Shown here piece after piece: positions 26,041-34,928 of a stretch of 64,000 nucleotides of DNA. The stretch is from Bryobacteraceae bacterium (GTDB taxonomy: Bacteria > Acidobacteriota > Terriglobia > Bryobacterales > Bryobacteraceae). The DNA is taken from positions 566,501-630,500 of the forward strand of contig JAWKHH010000002.1 in the NCBI GenBank assembly GCA_041394945.1, read 5' to 3'. Made by a program: the position numbers and the translations under genes. Under the pieces are notes generated by a model. The model saw nothing but the letters and a program-made list of their open reading frames with translations. It did not search any database and was not told the DNA's origin. Position 1 is the stretch's first letter; the number at the start of each line of letters is the position of its first letter.

Positions 26041-26745
26041 ATGCCTCTACCCGCGCCCGAGCGCCACACCTTTCGCGTTTCGCTGGACTGCCGATACCTC
26101 CTCCAGATACCGAACCCCCTGCCCGCGCGCCCCGTCCTTGCCCTGGCCCTCCACGGCTACGGCATGAACGCGGCTTCGATGCTGTCGCTCGCCGCGCGAA
26201 TGATGCCGTCTTCCGTCGTCCTGGCCTCCCTCGAAGCGCCCAACCAGTTCTTCCTCCAGTTACAAAACCCGGGTGAATCGCCTACCGGCTACAACTGGGG
26301 AACCAGGGAACATTGGCAGTCCGCCGTGGCGCAGCACCACGAAATGGTCCTCACCGTACTCGGCGATTGCCGCGCCCGATTCGCCGTTCCCGCTTCGCGA
26401 TGCCTGCTCATCGGCTTCTCCCAGCCCGTCGGCTTGAACTACCGTTTCGCGGCGACGAATCCGGATGCCATCGGCGGCGTCATCGGCGTCTGCGGCGGCG
26501 TCCCCCGGGACTGGGAAGAGCCCGGCCGCTATCGCCCCGTGACCGCGCCGCTGCTTCACATCGCGCGCGACCACGACGAGTACTATCCCGTCGACGTGGC
26601 AGCGAAGTTCGCTGACCGGCTTCGCACGCGCGCTCGCGACGTGGAGTTCCACATGCTCGAAGGCGCGCACAGGTTTCCGTCCCAGGCGGGCCGCGTGGTG
26701 CTGCCCTGGATGGAACGTATTTTCGGCGCATCTCCGTCTCGTTGA
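26041..26745 (+). CDS. Phospholipase/carboxylesterase-family alpha/beta hydrolase
   Basis: A 234-residue hydrolase of the predicted esterase/phospholipase-carboxylesterase group. Visible blocks: VLALALHGYGMNAASML (oxyanion), nucleophile elbow LLIGFSQPVGLNYRFA (GFSQ-P in place of the usual GFSQ-G), IGGVIGVCGGVPRDW, LLHIARDHDEYYPVD (acid) and MLEGAHRFP (His). The triad is complete. An alternative in-frame ATG lies at 26014; 26041 is preferred because the sequence upstream is poorly coding. It is transcribed divergently from the HPt gene. Confidence 0.82.
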   Translation: MPLPAPERHTFRVSLDCRYLLQIPNPLPARPVLALALHGYGMNAASMLSLAARMMPSSVVLASLEAPNQFFLQLQNPGESPTGYNWGTREHWQSAVAQHHEMVLTVLGDCRARFAVPASRCLLIGFSQPVGLNYRFAATNPDAIGGVIGVCGGVPRDWEEPGRYRPVTAPLLHIARDHDEYYPVDVAAKFADRLRTRARDVEFHMLEGAHRFPSQAGRVVLPWMERIFGASPSR

Positions 26746-26788
26746 GCCGATTCGCCTCCCTACCACGCGTAGTAAGGACGGAGGCAGC

Positions 26789-27313
26789 GTGAACACAATC
26801 GAAACCGGGAACATCAAGGCGGTTCTGGACCGCAACGCCAAAGCTCTGGAGATGCGGCCATCGATCGGCCGTATGACCGCGTCCACTCGCGTGGCGCTCA
26901 CCGACGGTCTGGCGTGCGAGGTGGAAGAAGGCGCCTGGAAACTCCGGGTCGACATGTCGCCGAAATCGGGCGGCGAAGGCACGGCCCCGAATCCGGGCAT
27001 CTACGGCCGCGCGTCGCTCGGGAGCTGCCTCGCCATCGGATACGCGATGCTCGCGGCCCGCCGCGAGATTCCAATCGACGCGCTCGAGGTCTCCGTCGAG
27101 ACCGACATGGACGCCGCCTACGAATATGGAATGAAGGGCCGGAACCGCGGCTACGAGCAGGTTCGCTGTTCCGTCCGCATCGAAAGCAGCGCGCCCGAAG
27201 CCGATGTCCGCCGCATGATCGACGACGCCAATGAGGCCAGTTCGTTCCTCAACGTCTGGCAGCAGGCGCAGGATCTCCGCCTCGACGTTCGTGTGAACGG
27301 GATCGGGCGATGA
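26789..27313 (+). CDS. OsmC-family peroxiredoxin-like protein
   Basis: A 174-residue OsmC-fold protein. OsmC/Ohr proteins reduce organic hydroperoxides with two cysteines. The GTG start has GGAGG 4 bp upstream. The first catalytic Cys is visible in ASLGSCLAIGYAM (Cys80). At the place where the second Cys normally sits the sequence reads ASSFLNVWQQAQ, without Cys; Cys127 is in a strand (EQVRCSVRI). It may therefore be a one-Cys variant or have lost peroxidase function. It overlaps the methyltransferase gene by ATGA. Confidence 0.82.
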   Translation: MNTIETGNIKAVLDRNAKALEMRPSIGRMTASTRVALTDGLACEVEEGAWKLRVDMSPKSGGEGTAPNPGIYGRASLGSCLAIGYAMLAARREIPIDALEVSVETDMDAAYEYGMKGRNRGYEQVRCSVRIESSAPEADVRRMIDDANEASSFLNVWQQAQDLRLDVRVNGIGR

Positions 27314-28128
27314 AGGACGCGCGGCTGCAGTTGCGCATTCAGCGCTACGGGTGGGACCGGGCCTGCGGCGGCTACGAGGCCGGCTGGGCCTGCCAGATCG
27401 AACCGGCGCAGCGGCTGATGCTGGCTCTGGCGGCCATTCGCGCCGGCGAGAACGTGCTCGATGTCGCCTGCGGAACCGGACTCGTGACCTTCGCCGCCGC
27501 CGAGGCCGCCGGTTCCGAAGGCTCCGTCACCGGCGCCGACATCAGCCAGCGGATGGTCGATCACGCCGCCGCCGAAGCGTCCAGGCGCGGTGTCTCGAAC
27601 GTCCGGTTCGTCCGCGCCGACGCCGAGGGCATGGACTTCCCGCCGCGCGCTTTCCACGCGGTCCTTTGTTCGCTCGGGCTGATGTACGTGCCCGATCCCG
27701 TGGCGGCGATGGCGCGGATGCGGGCGTTCGTCCGTCCCGGCGGAAGAATGGCGGCGGCGGTATGGGGCGAGCGGTCGCGTTGCGGCTGGGCCGGCATCTT
27801 CCCGGTGGTGGAGGCGCGCGTCGAAAGCGACGTGTGTCCGCTGTTCTTTCAGTTGGGGACGGGTGATGCGCTACGGGCGGCGTTCGAACAGGCCGGTTTC
27901 CACGGCGTGGAACTGCGGCGTGTCCGCACGGAGCTGCACTATCGCGGCGCGGACGAAGCCGCCGATGCAGCGTTCATCGGCGGCCCCGTGGCGATGGCGT
28001 ATTCGCGTTTCGATGAGCAGATGCGGGCTGAGGCGCGCGCCGCCTATCTCGACACGATTGCGGACTTCCGGCAAGGGGAAGGCTACGCGATGCCCGGCGA
28101 GTTCGTGGTCGCGTCCGCTAGCGTTTGA
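27310..28128 (+). CDS. Class I SAM-dependent methyltransferase (UbiE-like)
   Basis: A 272-residue methyltransferase. Motif I NVLDVACGTGLVTFAAAEAAG (~55-75), motif II VTGADISQRMVDHAAAEA, motif VRADAEGMDFPPRAFHAVLCSLGLMYVPDP (~107-135), then RPGGRMAAAVWG. This is the Methyltransf_11/UbiE pattern; the substrate is unknown. Translation is coupled to the OsmC gene (4-bp ATGA overlap). The 3' end overlaps the convergent gene by 11 bp. Confidence 0.86.
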   Translation: MKDARLQLRIQRYGWDRACGGYEAGWACQIEPAQRLMLALAAIRAGENVLDVACGTGLVTFAAAEAAGSEGSVTGADISQRMVDHAAAEASRRGVSNVRFVRADAEGMDFPPRAFHAVLCSLGLMYVPDPVAAMARMRAFVRPGGRMAAAVWGERSRCGWAGIFPVVEARVESDVCPLFFQLGTGDALRAAFEQAGFHGVELRRVRTELHYRGADEAADAAFIGGPVAMAYSRFDEQMRAEARAAYLDTIADFRQGEGYAMPGEFVVASASV

Positions 28129-28534
28129 CGGTCCGCGTGGACTTCGCTTCGCGCGTCTTCGTGGAGTTCTCTCCCGCGTGGGTCACACGGCGCGTGTAGC
28201 TTCCGGACTTGCCGCCGCTGGTTTCGTACGTCCCTTCGTTCACGCGGCCGGTTTCGGTCCTGGTGATCGTTCCCTGGCTATGGACGCTTCGGCCTTTGAA
28301 ACCGGTGGCGTCTCCTTCGTAGGATGCCGCGCCGTCGCCGTTGGCCGTGGTGCGGGTTCCGCGCGTGGCCGTTTCTCCTTTGGAGTTGGTGGCGGTGGCG
28401 GAGGTAGTCCGCTCGCCGTTGCCACGGGTTGTGGTCTTGTTCCACGCACCGGACGAGGTTCGGGTCTTGGGTTCGCGCGCGGCCGCCGTGACTGCCAGCG
28501 CAGCGGTGAGAAGGGCGAGAGTTGTGAGCTTCAT
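28118..28534 (-). CDS. Small secreted Thr/Gly/Lys/Arg-rich protein of unknown function
   Basis: A 138-residue protein with a clear signal peptide (MKLTTLALLTAALAVTAAA) and a low-complexity mature part rich in Thr, Ser, Gly, Lys and Arg. It has loosely repeating patches (TATNSKGETATRGTRT, GSYTRRVT) of beta-prone, strongly basic character. I know no family for it. Similar YD-like short secreted proteins exist in acidobacteria, but no function is known to me. It overlaps the end of the methyltransferase gene. Confidence 0.65.
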   Translation of the reverse strand: MKLTTLALLTAALAVTAAAREPKTRTSSGAWNKTTTRGNGERTTSATATNSKGETATRGTRTTANGDGAASYEGDATGFKGRSVHSQGTITRTETGRVNEGTYETSGGKSGSYTRRVTHAGENSTKTREAKSTRTVKR

Positions 28535-28760
28535 GACCGTAAGAACACCGGCGCGAGCAGGGGAAGTCGCGGGGCTTTACCCGTGCTTAACAAATCCGGC
28601 GCTGATACGGGGATGAAAGTACCCCAGACGCTGGCCCGCAGCTCAGTTGGATGGAGCCGCCGTGCTCCTTGGCATGTTGACCGCCTGCAACGTTCGGAAC
28701 GGCCAAACCACCACCACGCCACTGGACCTTCTGCACCACGCGCCTGCCGCAACAATAGCG
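28535..28760. other. 226-bp intergenic region with a tRNA-like fragment
   Basis: It lies between the small secreted gene start and the end of the M16 cluster. The only structured feature seen is the tRNA 5'-half-like sequence at 28634-28656. Nothing else here looks coding, and no strong terminator hairpin with a T-run is apparent. Confidence 0.5.
28634..28656 (+). other. tRNA 5'-half-like sequence (orphan acceptor strand + D-arm)
   Basis: GCCCGCA followed by GCTCAGTTGGATGGAGC matches the 5' acceptor strand and the whole D-arm of a bacterial tRNA (D-stem GCTC/GAGC, loop AGTTGGATG with the conserved GG). The downstream sequence gives no anticodon stem, T-arm or matching 3' acceptor strand, so this is not a complete tRNA. 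It could be a remnant from an integration event or a chance match. Confidence 0.45.
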
Positions 28761-30161
28761 CTACTCGAACGCTGGGACCGCGACGCCCTCGGCCGAAGCC
28801 GCCACCGTCCGCCGCTTCGCCGCATACTTGGCGACATCCTTCTCGATTTCTGCCGCCTTCCCCACCAGGCAGAACTGCAGCCGCTCGGGCCGGAAGTATT
28901 TCTTGATCGCCGCGTTCGCCCGCTCGAGAGTCACCGCGTCGATCCGCGAAAACAGGTCGTCCACCTCGCCCCTGCCAAGCCCGAACAATTCCAGTTCCCC
29001 GATCAGGTTCGACACCTGTTCCGTCGTCTCGAGCGCCGCCGGCGGAAACGTCCCTTTCACATACGCCTTCGCCGACCGTAGCTGCTCGGCGTCGATCCCT
29101 CGCTCGAAAAACCGCCGCATCACGTCCACTGCCAAATCCACCGCCGCTGCCGTGGTCTCCGTTTTCGTGAACGTGGAAATCACGATCGCGCCGGGAAGCC
29201 GGTCCATCTGCACGCGCGAGTTCGCGCCGTAGGTAAGCCCGCTGTTCACCCGCAGCTCATCGTTCAGCATCGAAGTGAACCGTCCGCCGAAGAGCGTGTT
29301 CAAGAGGCTTAGCACCGTCCGGTCCGGGTCCGTGCGGTCAATGCCTGGGAACTCGATCGTGAAATAGGTCTGCGTCGCATCCGGCTTGTCCACGAGCAGC
29401 AGCCGCGCCTCGCCATGATTCACGACGCGCCGGGCGCTGCCTGTGAACCGCTCCCCGGAGGGCAACCCGCCGAACGTGCTCTCGATCTGCTTCAACAGCG
29501 CCGCCGGCTCGAAGTCGCCCGCCGCCACCAGGTGTATGTTTCGCCCCACGTACAAGCGCTTGTGCAGCCCAACGATCGCCTCCCGCGTGAGCGCTTTCAG
29601 TGAAGTCTCGTCGCCCATCTCCGGGCGCCCGTAGGGATGCGCCGCGCCGAAATAAAATGGCCGCGCGTAGAGCCGAAGCAATTGCCGCGGATCGTCCTTG
29701 GCCGCCTGCGCCAACCCGATCTGCTGCGTGAGCGCCTTCTTCACCTCCGCCTCGTCGAACGCAGGACGCGCCAGCGCCGCCGCCAGCAGACTGATGGCTC
29801 GCCCGGAGTCCTTGGCGAGAAAATCGAGCACCACCTGCGTCGACTGCGCGTCCACCTTCACCTTGAACTCCGCGCCCAGGAAATCGAGCGCCTCGGCGAA
29901 CTCCGTGGCTCCCATCGCGCCCTCGCCCGTCGTCCCGCGGCGCAGCAACTCCGCAGTCATGTGGTTGAGGCCGGCCATCCCCGCCGGATCCGCCTCCACG
30001 CCGCCGCGCACCACCGCCCGCAGCGTCAGCATCGGCAACTCGCGCCGCGGCGCCAGCGTCACCGTCAGTCCATTCGGTAGCACCTTCTTCGTATGCGCCG
30101 GCAGCCTCACCTGCGCCGTCATCGAAGCGCACACCAGCGCCAGCCCGATCGCGGACTTCAT
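28761..30161 (-). CDS. M16-family peptidase homologue, inactive (metal-site-less) subunit
   Basis: A 466-residue exported M16 protein (signal peptide MKSAIGLALVCASMTA). The fold is clear: KKVLPNGLTVTLAPRRELPMLTLRAVVRGG, then GLNHMTAELLRRGTTG, and the C-terminal half with RTVLSLLNTLFGGRFTSML and GLTYGANS. In active enzymes the HxxEH zinc motif stands where this protein has HMTAE, so the zinc site is gone. It is the second gene of a pair overlapping by ATGA with the active subunit; such active/inactive M16 pairs form heterodimers, as in mitochondrial processing peptidase-like proteins. It probably degrades peptides in the periplasm with its partner. Confidence 0.9.
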   Translation of the reverse strand: MKSAIGLALVCASMTAQVRLPAHTKKVLPNGLTVTLAPRRELPMLTLRAVVRGGVEADPAGMAGLNHMTAELLRRGTTGEGAMGATEFAEALDFLGAEFKVKVDAQSTQVVLDFLAKDSGRAISLLAAALARPAFDEAEVKKALTQQIGLAQAAKDDPRQLLRLYARPFYFGAAHPYGRPEMGDETSLKALTREAIVGLHKRLYVGRNIHLVAAGDFEPAALLKQIESTFGGLPSGERFTGSARRVVNHGEARLLLVDKPDATQTYFTIEFPGIDRTDPDRTVLSLLNTLFGGRFTSMLNDELRVNSGLTYGANSRVQMDRLPGAIVISTFTKTETTAAAVDLAVDVMRRFFERGIDAEQLRSAKAYVKGTFPPAALETTEQVSNLIGELELFGLGRGEVDDLFSRIDAVTLERANAAIKKYFRPERLQFCLVGKAAEIEKDVAKYAAKRRTVAASAEGVAVPAFE

Positions 30162-31483
30162 CGCGACGCCTCCTGCCCCGGCGCTTCGGGCGCGATCAAC
30201 AACCCCACCGTCCGGTTCTCACGCGTCAGATACTTCGCCGCCACGCGCTTCACGTCCTCCGGCGTCACTCGCGCCAGGTCCGCGGCGTACGTCTCGAGCT
30301 TTTTGTACGATCCCAGATAGATCTCCGCCCGCCCGATCAGGTTCGCTTTCCCGGCAATCGTCCTCACGCCGCGGTAGAACTCGCTCAGCACTTGGTTTCG
30401 CACCTTTTCGATCTCCGTCGCGCTCACCGGTTCGGTCGCCAGCCGCGCCACCTCCCGGTCGATCGCCGCCTCGGCTTCGCCCGGTTCCACCCCCGGACGC
30501 AACTGCGCGAAGACGGTGAAGATCGTCGGATCGACGTTGTCTTCCGCCTGCGCTTCCGCCTGGATCGCGATCGGCTTGGCGTCGATCAGCGCCTGGTACA
30601 GCCGCGAACTGCGCCCCCGCGTCAGCAACCGCGCCAGTATCTCCACTGCCCGCGAATCCGCGTGCGCCGTCTCCGGCGCATGCCACGCGATTGCAAGCAT
30701 CGGCGCCTCCGTCTCCTTGCGAACCACCACTCGCCGCTCACCGCGCTGCTCCGGCTCCTTCGTGCGGACCGTCGGCGGCGGCTCCTGCCGCGGGATCGGC
30801 TCCATGTACTTCCGCGCCAGCCGCAACACCTCGGCCTCCTTCACCGCTCCCGTCACCACCATCACGCAGTTGTTCGGCGCGTAGCCCATCCGGTAGTGCG
30901 CCCGCAGATCGGCGAGCGTCCAGCTCTCGATGTCGGAAGCCCAGCCGATGATCGGCCAATGATAGGGATGCGCCAGGAACGCCTGCGCCCAGAGATTCTC
31001 GAACAGCAGCCCGGCGTTGTCGTTGTCGATCGCCGTCCGCCGCTCCGAATAGACCACGCCGCGCTCGCTCTCCACCATCTTCGGGTCGATCGCGAGGCCG
31101 CCGATCCGGTCCGCTTCCATGTCGAACATCGTCTCGAGCGCCGCCGCCGGAAACCAGTCCGTGTACACCGTGATGTCGTGCGACGTGTAGGCGTTGTTGT
31201 TGCCCCCATTGCGCTCCATCACGATGTCGAACTGCTTCGGGCCGTATTTCTTCGCCCCGTTGAACATCATGTGTTCGAAGAAGTGCGACATGCCGGTTGC
31301 TCCGCTCCGCTCGTTCCTCGATCCCACGCGGAAGAAGAAGTACAACGCCACGTTTGGAATGTCGTGGTCCTCGTGGATCAGGATCTTCATCCCGTTGCCG
31401 AGCATGTGCTCGGTCACCGGGATCGTCTGTCCGCAAAGCAGAAACGCTCCGGACAGGCCGGCAGCCAGCAGGCGGTGGCGCAT
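30158..31483 (-). CDS. M16-family zinc peptidase, active subunit (pitrilysin-like), exported
   Basis: Signal peptide at the N-terminus (MRHRLLAAGLSGAFLLCGQ) when the ATG at 31483 is used; a GTG at 31492 adds three residues. Active-site motif MSHFFEHMMFNG holds HxxEH (His67, Glu70, His71 counting from this start), and ESERGVVYSERR downstream provides the third ligand. C-terminal half: ILARLLTRGRSSRLYQAL and YLGSYKKLETYAADLARVT. It cleaves peptides; by analogy with other secreted M16 pairs, it needs the inactive partner downstream, whose start overlaps its stop by 4 bp. Confidence 0.92.
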   Translation of the reverse strand: MRHRLLAAGLSGAFLLCGQTIPVTEHMLGNGMKILIHEDHDIPNVALYFFFRVGSRNERSGATGMSHFFEHMMFNGAKKYGPKQFDIVMERNGGNNNAYTSHDITVYTDWFPAAALETMFDMEADRIGGLAIDPKMVESERGVVYSERRTAIDNDNAGLLFENLWAQAFLAHPYHWPIIGWASDIESWTLADLRAHYRMGYAPNNCVMVVTGAVKEAEVLRLARKYMEPIPRQEPPPTVRTKEPEQRGERRVVVRKETEAPMLAIAWHAPETAHADSRAVEILARLLTRGRSSRLYQALIDAKPIAIQAEAQAEDNVDPTIFTVFAQLRPGVEPGEAEAAIDREVARLATEPVSATEIEKVRNQVLSEFYRGVRTIAGKANLIGRAEIYLGSYKKLETYAADLARVTPEDVKRVAAKYLTRENRTVGLLIAPEAPGQEASR

Positions 31484-31510
31484 CAACACCACATTAGCGG
31501 AAATCCGGCG

Positions 31511-32752
31511 TCAGCCTGCCGCGAGCCGCGCCAGGCGACGTCCCGCCTCCTGGAGCGTCTCCAGCTTCTTGCAGAAACAGAACCGCACCAGCCCCGCCCC
31601 GTCGCGCGGATCTTCGAAGAAACTCGACCCCGGCACCGCCGCCACGCCCACCGCCTTCAGCATGTGGCGCACGAACGCGAGGTCGCTCTCGAACCCGAAC
31701 CGTTCGATCCCCGCCATCACGTAGTAAGCGCCCTGTGGCGCGTACGGCTCTAGCCCCGCCGTGCGCAGGTAGCCCGCGATCAGATCCCGCCGCTCGCGGT
31801 AGGCCTCGCGCAATCCGGCGTGGAATTCAGCGCCCAGCGATAGCGCCAGCACCGCGGCCTGCTGCAGGGGAGCCGGTGAGTTCACCGTGAGAAAGTCGTG
31901 GACCTTCCGGATGGAAGCCGCCAGGTCCGCCGCCGCCAGCGTCCAGCCCACGCGCCAGCCCGTCACCGAGAACGTCTTGCTCATCGAGTTCACGAGAATC
32001 GTCCGGTCCCGCATGCCCGGAATCGTGATCAACGGAACGTGCCGCTCGTCCCCGTAGATGATATGTTCGTAGATCTCGTCCGTGATGGCCAGCGTGTCGA
32101 ACTCCTGGCACAGCCCGGCGATGATCTCCAGTTCCTCGCGCCGGAACACCTTTCCCGTCGGATTGTGCGGACTCGTCAGGATGATCGCCTTCGTCCGCGC
32201 GTTGAACGCCCGCCGCAATTCATCCGGATCGAAGCTCCAGTCCGGCGCCCGCAGCCGCACCAGGCGCCGCTCCGCTCCGCACAGCCACGTGTCCGGACCG
32301 TAGTTCTCGTAGTACGGCTCGAACACGATCACCTCGTCGCCCGGGTTCGTCGTCGCCAGCAGCGACGCGATCATCCCTTCGGTGGCGCCGCACGTCACCG
32401 TGATCTCGCTCTCCGGATCGAATGTGAGCCCGTAGTCCCGCGAGTAGCGTTCGGCCACCGCGCGCCGCAGCGCCGGCGTGCCCCACGTAATCGTGTATTG
32501 ATTGTGCTCTTCGGCGATCGCCCGCCGCGCCGCTTCCTTGATCTGTTCCGGCGCGGCGAAGTCCGGGAAGCCCTGCGCCAGATTTACGGCGTCGCACTCT
32601 ACCGCCAGGCGTGTCATCTCACGGATTACCGATTCGGTGAAGTTGCGCGTACGGTCGCTGCGAAACCGCGGCCGGCCCTTATGGGCGGCCCGCGGCGCGA
32701 CCGCTTCTTTGGGAGGGGGAAGCGTTGTTGGCTCCAACTGTCGAGCGTACAC
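31511..32752 (-). CDS. PLP-dependent class I/II aminotransferase (kynurenine/methionine aminotransferase-like)
   Basis: A 413-residue fold-type I aminotransferase close to the KAT/glutamine-transaminase-K/YbdL group: VNLAQGFPDF, NQYTITWGTPALRRAVAERY, VTCGATEGMIASLLA, VFEPYYENYGPD, SPHNPTGKVF, ITDEIYEHIIYGDERH, PLP lysine in NSMSKTFSVTGWRVGW, and GAYYVMAGI with VRFCFCKK at the end. It transfers amino groups between aromatic or sulfur amino acids and 2-oxo acids. The GTG start used overlaps the upstream transglycosylase gene by 74 bp; a later start is possible since the first ~40 residues are not conserved in the family. Confidence 0.87.
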   Translation of the reverse strand: MYARQLEPTTLPPPKEAVAPRAAHKGRPRFRSDRTRNFTESVIREMTRLAVECDAVNLAQGFPDFAAPEQIKEAARRAIAEEHNQYTITWGTPALRRAVAERYSRDYGLTFDPESEITVTCGATEGMIASLLATTNPGDEVIVFEPYYENYGPDTWLCGAERRLVRLRAPDWSFDPDELRRAFNARTKAIILTSPHNPTGKVFRREELEIIAGLCQEFDTLAITDEIYEHIIYGDERHVPLITIPGMRDRTILVNSMSKTFSVTGWRVGWTLAAADLAASIRKVHDFLTVNSPAPLQQAAVLALSLGAEFHAGLREAYRERRDLIAGYLRTAGLEPYAPQGAYYVMAGIERFGFESDLAFVRHMLKAVGVAAVPGSSFFEDPRDGAGLVRFCFCKKLETLQEAGRRLARLAAG

Positions 32753-34928
32753 GAGCCGACGCGGCGCCGTAAAGGCGACGGTAGACGTCGGCGTTGCGCA
32801 ACACGCTCTGCACGTAGTTGCGCGTCTCCTCGAACGGGATCGTTTCGATAAACTCGGAAGGCTCGCGATAGTTCGCCCATGTCATCCAGCGTTTCGCCCG
32901 TGTCGGACCCGCGTTGTAACCGGCCAGCGTGCTCACCCAAAAGCCCTGCTGCGAATCGAGAATCCGCTTCAAATAGTAAGTGCCGAGCTTCAGGTTTACT
33001 TCCGGCTCCTTCAGCATTGCCGTCGTGAACCGGCGGAGCTTCAGCCGCTGGCTCAACTCGCGTCCCGTCGCTGGCATGATCTGCGTGAGCCCGATCGCCC
33101 GCGCCCGCGACACCGCGCCCGGGTCGAACTCCGATTCCTGCCGGATCAGCCCCGCCACGATGTACGGGTCGAGTGAATTCGCCTTGCTCTCCCGCTCCAG
33201 GTCGTCCCGGAAGTAGAGCGGAAACGCCAGCTTCCAGAACTTCAGTGGCGCGTCTTCGATGTGCCACTTCAGGTACGGACCCGAATACGCCTTCACGTAC
33301 CGGAGCCCCTGCGCGTTCTTCCCCTGCGCGATCGCCATTTGCGCCAGTTCCAGCCCGATCAGGTTTCGCTTCGCGTCGGCGCCTGCTCCGAATCGCAATT
33401 CCAGCTCCGCCCAGTCCGCGATGCTCGCCTGCGCGAGCTGCGTTCCCCGGCGGATCCTCAACCGCGTCGCTTCGTCCATCTCAAAATCGGATCCCGTTCC
33501 CGATTCCGGCAGACCCAGCGCGGCCAGCTCAGCCGAGAGTGTGGCGTCCGGCTTCACGCGCGCGAGCGTCGGCGAGGCGAGCCGTTCCCGCGAGATCACG
33601 CCGTAGTAGTAATTCGGGAAGCGGCTGGACGCGGCTTCATAGTAAGCTCGCGCGTGGCCCAACTCCCGCCGCTGCTCGTGCTGCCTGCCCAGGAAGTACA
33701 TCGCCGCTGGCGCGTCGGAGGAGTCCGGAAACTGGGTCACCTGTTCCCGCAGCAGTGTCCCGGCGTCTGCGGCGCGCCGCAGGTAGCGGCTCCATGTATA
33801 TTTCCAGTGGCAGTCCCCGGCTCTTTCGTCGCGGGCGAACGTCGTGTAGCAGGCCTGATAGATCGGTTCGTATTGCTCCGGCTGGTTCGCGATGAGATAC
33901 CCGTTCACGCCGCCCAGCAGCGCATCCAGCCGCCATTGCGAAACCGGATGCCGCGCCGCCAGATCCCGCAGCGCCGCGGACCGCTCGGCGGTCCTATCCA
34001 GCCGCCGCGCCGCTTCTGCGATGTAGTGCAGCCGCTCGGCGTCGAGCACCGGCGTCTTTATCGTGAGTCCTGAAAGAAACGTCAGCGCCCCGGCGTAATC
34101 CCGCGCCCGGTATCGCGCCGCGCCGATCCGCACTTGCGCTCGCTCCCGATCGCCGCTGGTCAGGCTCGGCAGCAGCGCGGTAAGCTCGGCTGCCGCTTCT
34201 TTGCCGCGTCCGCTCTCCATCAGGATCCCCGCCCGCTCGAGCCACGATCCCGGCATCTCCGGCGGATAGTCCGCGCCGAGCGCCGTTCGCAGGCGCGTCA
34301 TTGCCTCCGCCGCTTTCGCCGCCTCCGGGTGCCGCGCCTGGGAGAAAAACACCCGCTGATACTCAATCGCCGCGGCCTTCGCGTTCCCCGCCGCCTCCAG
34401 CGCCCCTGCGAACAGATACCGTCCCTTGGCTTCGGGAACCACCGGTATGTTCGCGGCGAGCAGGGAAACCGCCTGCGCCGGCTCGTTCGCTTCAACCAGG
34501 ATGTCGGACGCCGCGAATACGCCCGCCGCCCGGTGCGGCGACACCGGACGCTCCGCCTTCGCGATGCTCAGCAGATACGGCAGCGCTTCGCTTTTCCGCC
34601 CAAGCGACATCAGCGCCTGCGCCGCCCCGTAATCGGCATGGTCGGAAAGATGCGGCAACTCGCGCCGCACTTGAAGAAAACCTTCCAGAGCCTCCGGCAT
34701 CCGCCGCCCCTCAAGGTCCGCGTACGCCACCGCCAGCCGACCCAGCGCCCGCGGATTTGCCGCCTTGATCACCGCCGCTCGCGTCGCCGCCGCCGGTTTC
34801 GCCTTGTACGCTTCCACCGCGCGCGCCAGATCCTGCGCCGGCATCGCCGCCGGCATCGCGCACAACATCGCCGCCACGCTAAGCCAGCGGACCTGGATAC
34901 TCTCCTCCCAACATCTCCGGATCTTCAT
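32679..34928 (-). CDS. slt: Slt-type lytic transglycosylase with TPR-like superhelical N-terminus
   Basis: A 749-residue periplasmic enzyme that cleaves peptidoglycan to 1,6-anhydromuropeptides. A hydrophobic export segment lies near residues 14-30 (WLSVAAMLCAMPAAMPA). Residues ~40-560 are alpha-helical TPR-like repeats like the Slt70 U-domain. The catalytic domain begins LIRQESEFDPGAVSRARAIGLTQIMPATG with catalytic Glu598, followed by NLKLGTYYLKRIL, LAGYNAGPTRAKRW and FEETRNYVQSVLRN. Its start overlaps the upstream gene by 50 bp. No penicillin-binding-protein gene is adjacent. Confidence 0.93.
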   Translation of the reverse strand: MKIRRCWEESIQVRWLSVAAMLCAMPAAMPAQDLARAVEAYKAKPAAATRAAVIKAANPRALGRLAVAYADLEGRRMPEALEGFLQVRRELPHLSDHADYGAAQALMSLGRKSEALPYLLSIAKAERPVSPHRAAGVFAASDILVEANEPAQAVSLLAANIPVVPEAKGRYLFAGALEAAGNAKAAAIEYQRVFFSQARHPEAAKAAEAMTRLRTALGADYPPEMPGSWLERAGILMESGRGKEAAAELTALLPSLTSGDRERAQVRIGAARYRARDYAGALTFLSGLTIKTPVLDAERLHYIAEAARRLDRTAERSAALRDLAARHPVSQWRLDALLGGVNGYLIANQPEQYEPIYQACYTTFARDERAGDCHWKYTWSRYLRRAADAGTLLREQVTQFPDSSDAPAAMYFLGRQHEQRRELGHARAYYEAASSRFPNYYYGVISRERLASPTLARVKPDATLSAELAALGLPESGTGSDFEMDEATRLRIRRGTQLAQASIADWAELELRFGAGADAKRNLIGLELAQMAIAQGKNAQGLRYVKAYSGPYLKWHIEDAPLKFWKLAFPLYFRDDLERESKANSLDPYIVAGLIRQESEFDPGAVSRARAIGLTQIMPATGRELSQRLKLRRFTTAMLKEPEVNLKLGTYYLKRILDSQQGFWVSTLAGYNAGPTRAKRWMTWANYREPSEFIETIPFEETRNYVQSVLRNADVYRRLYGAASARVRSTVGANNASPSQRSGRAAGRP

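Noticed and set aside
28634..28720. Functional tRNA gene
   Set aside because: Only the acceptor 5' strand and D-arm match; no anticodon arm, T-arm or matching acceptor 3' strand follows.
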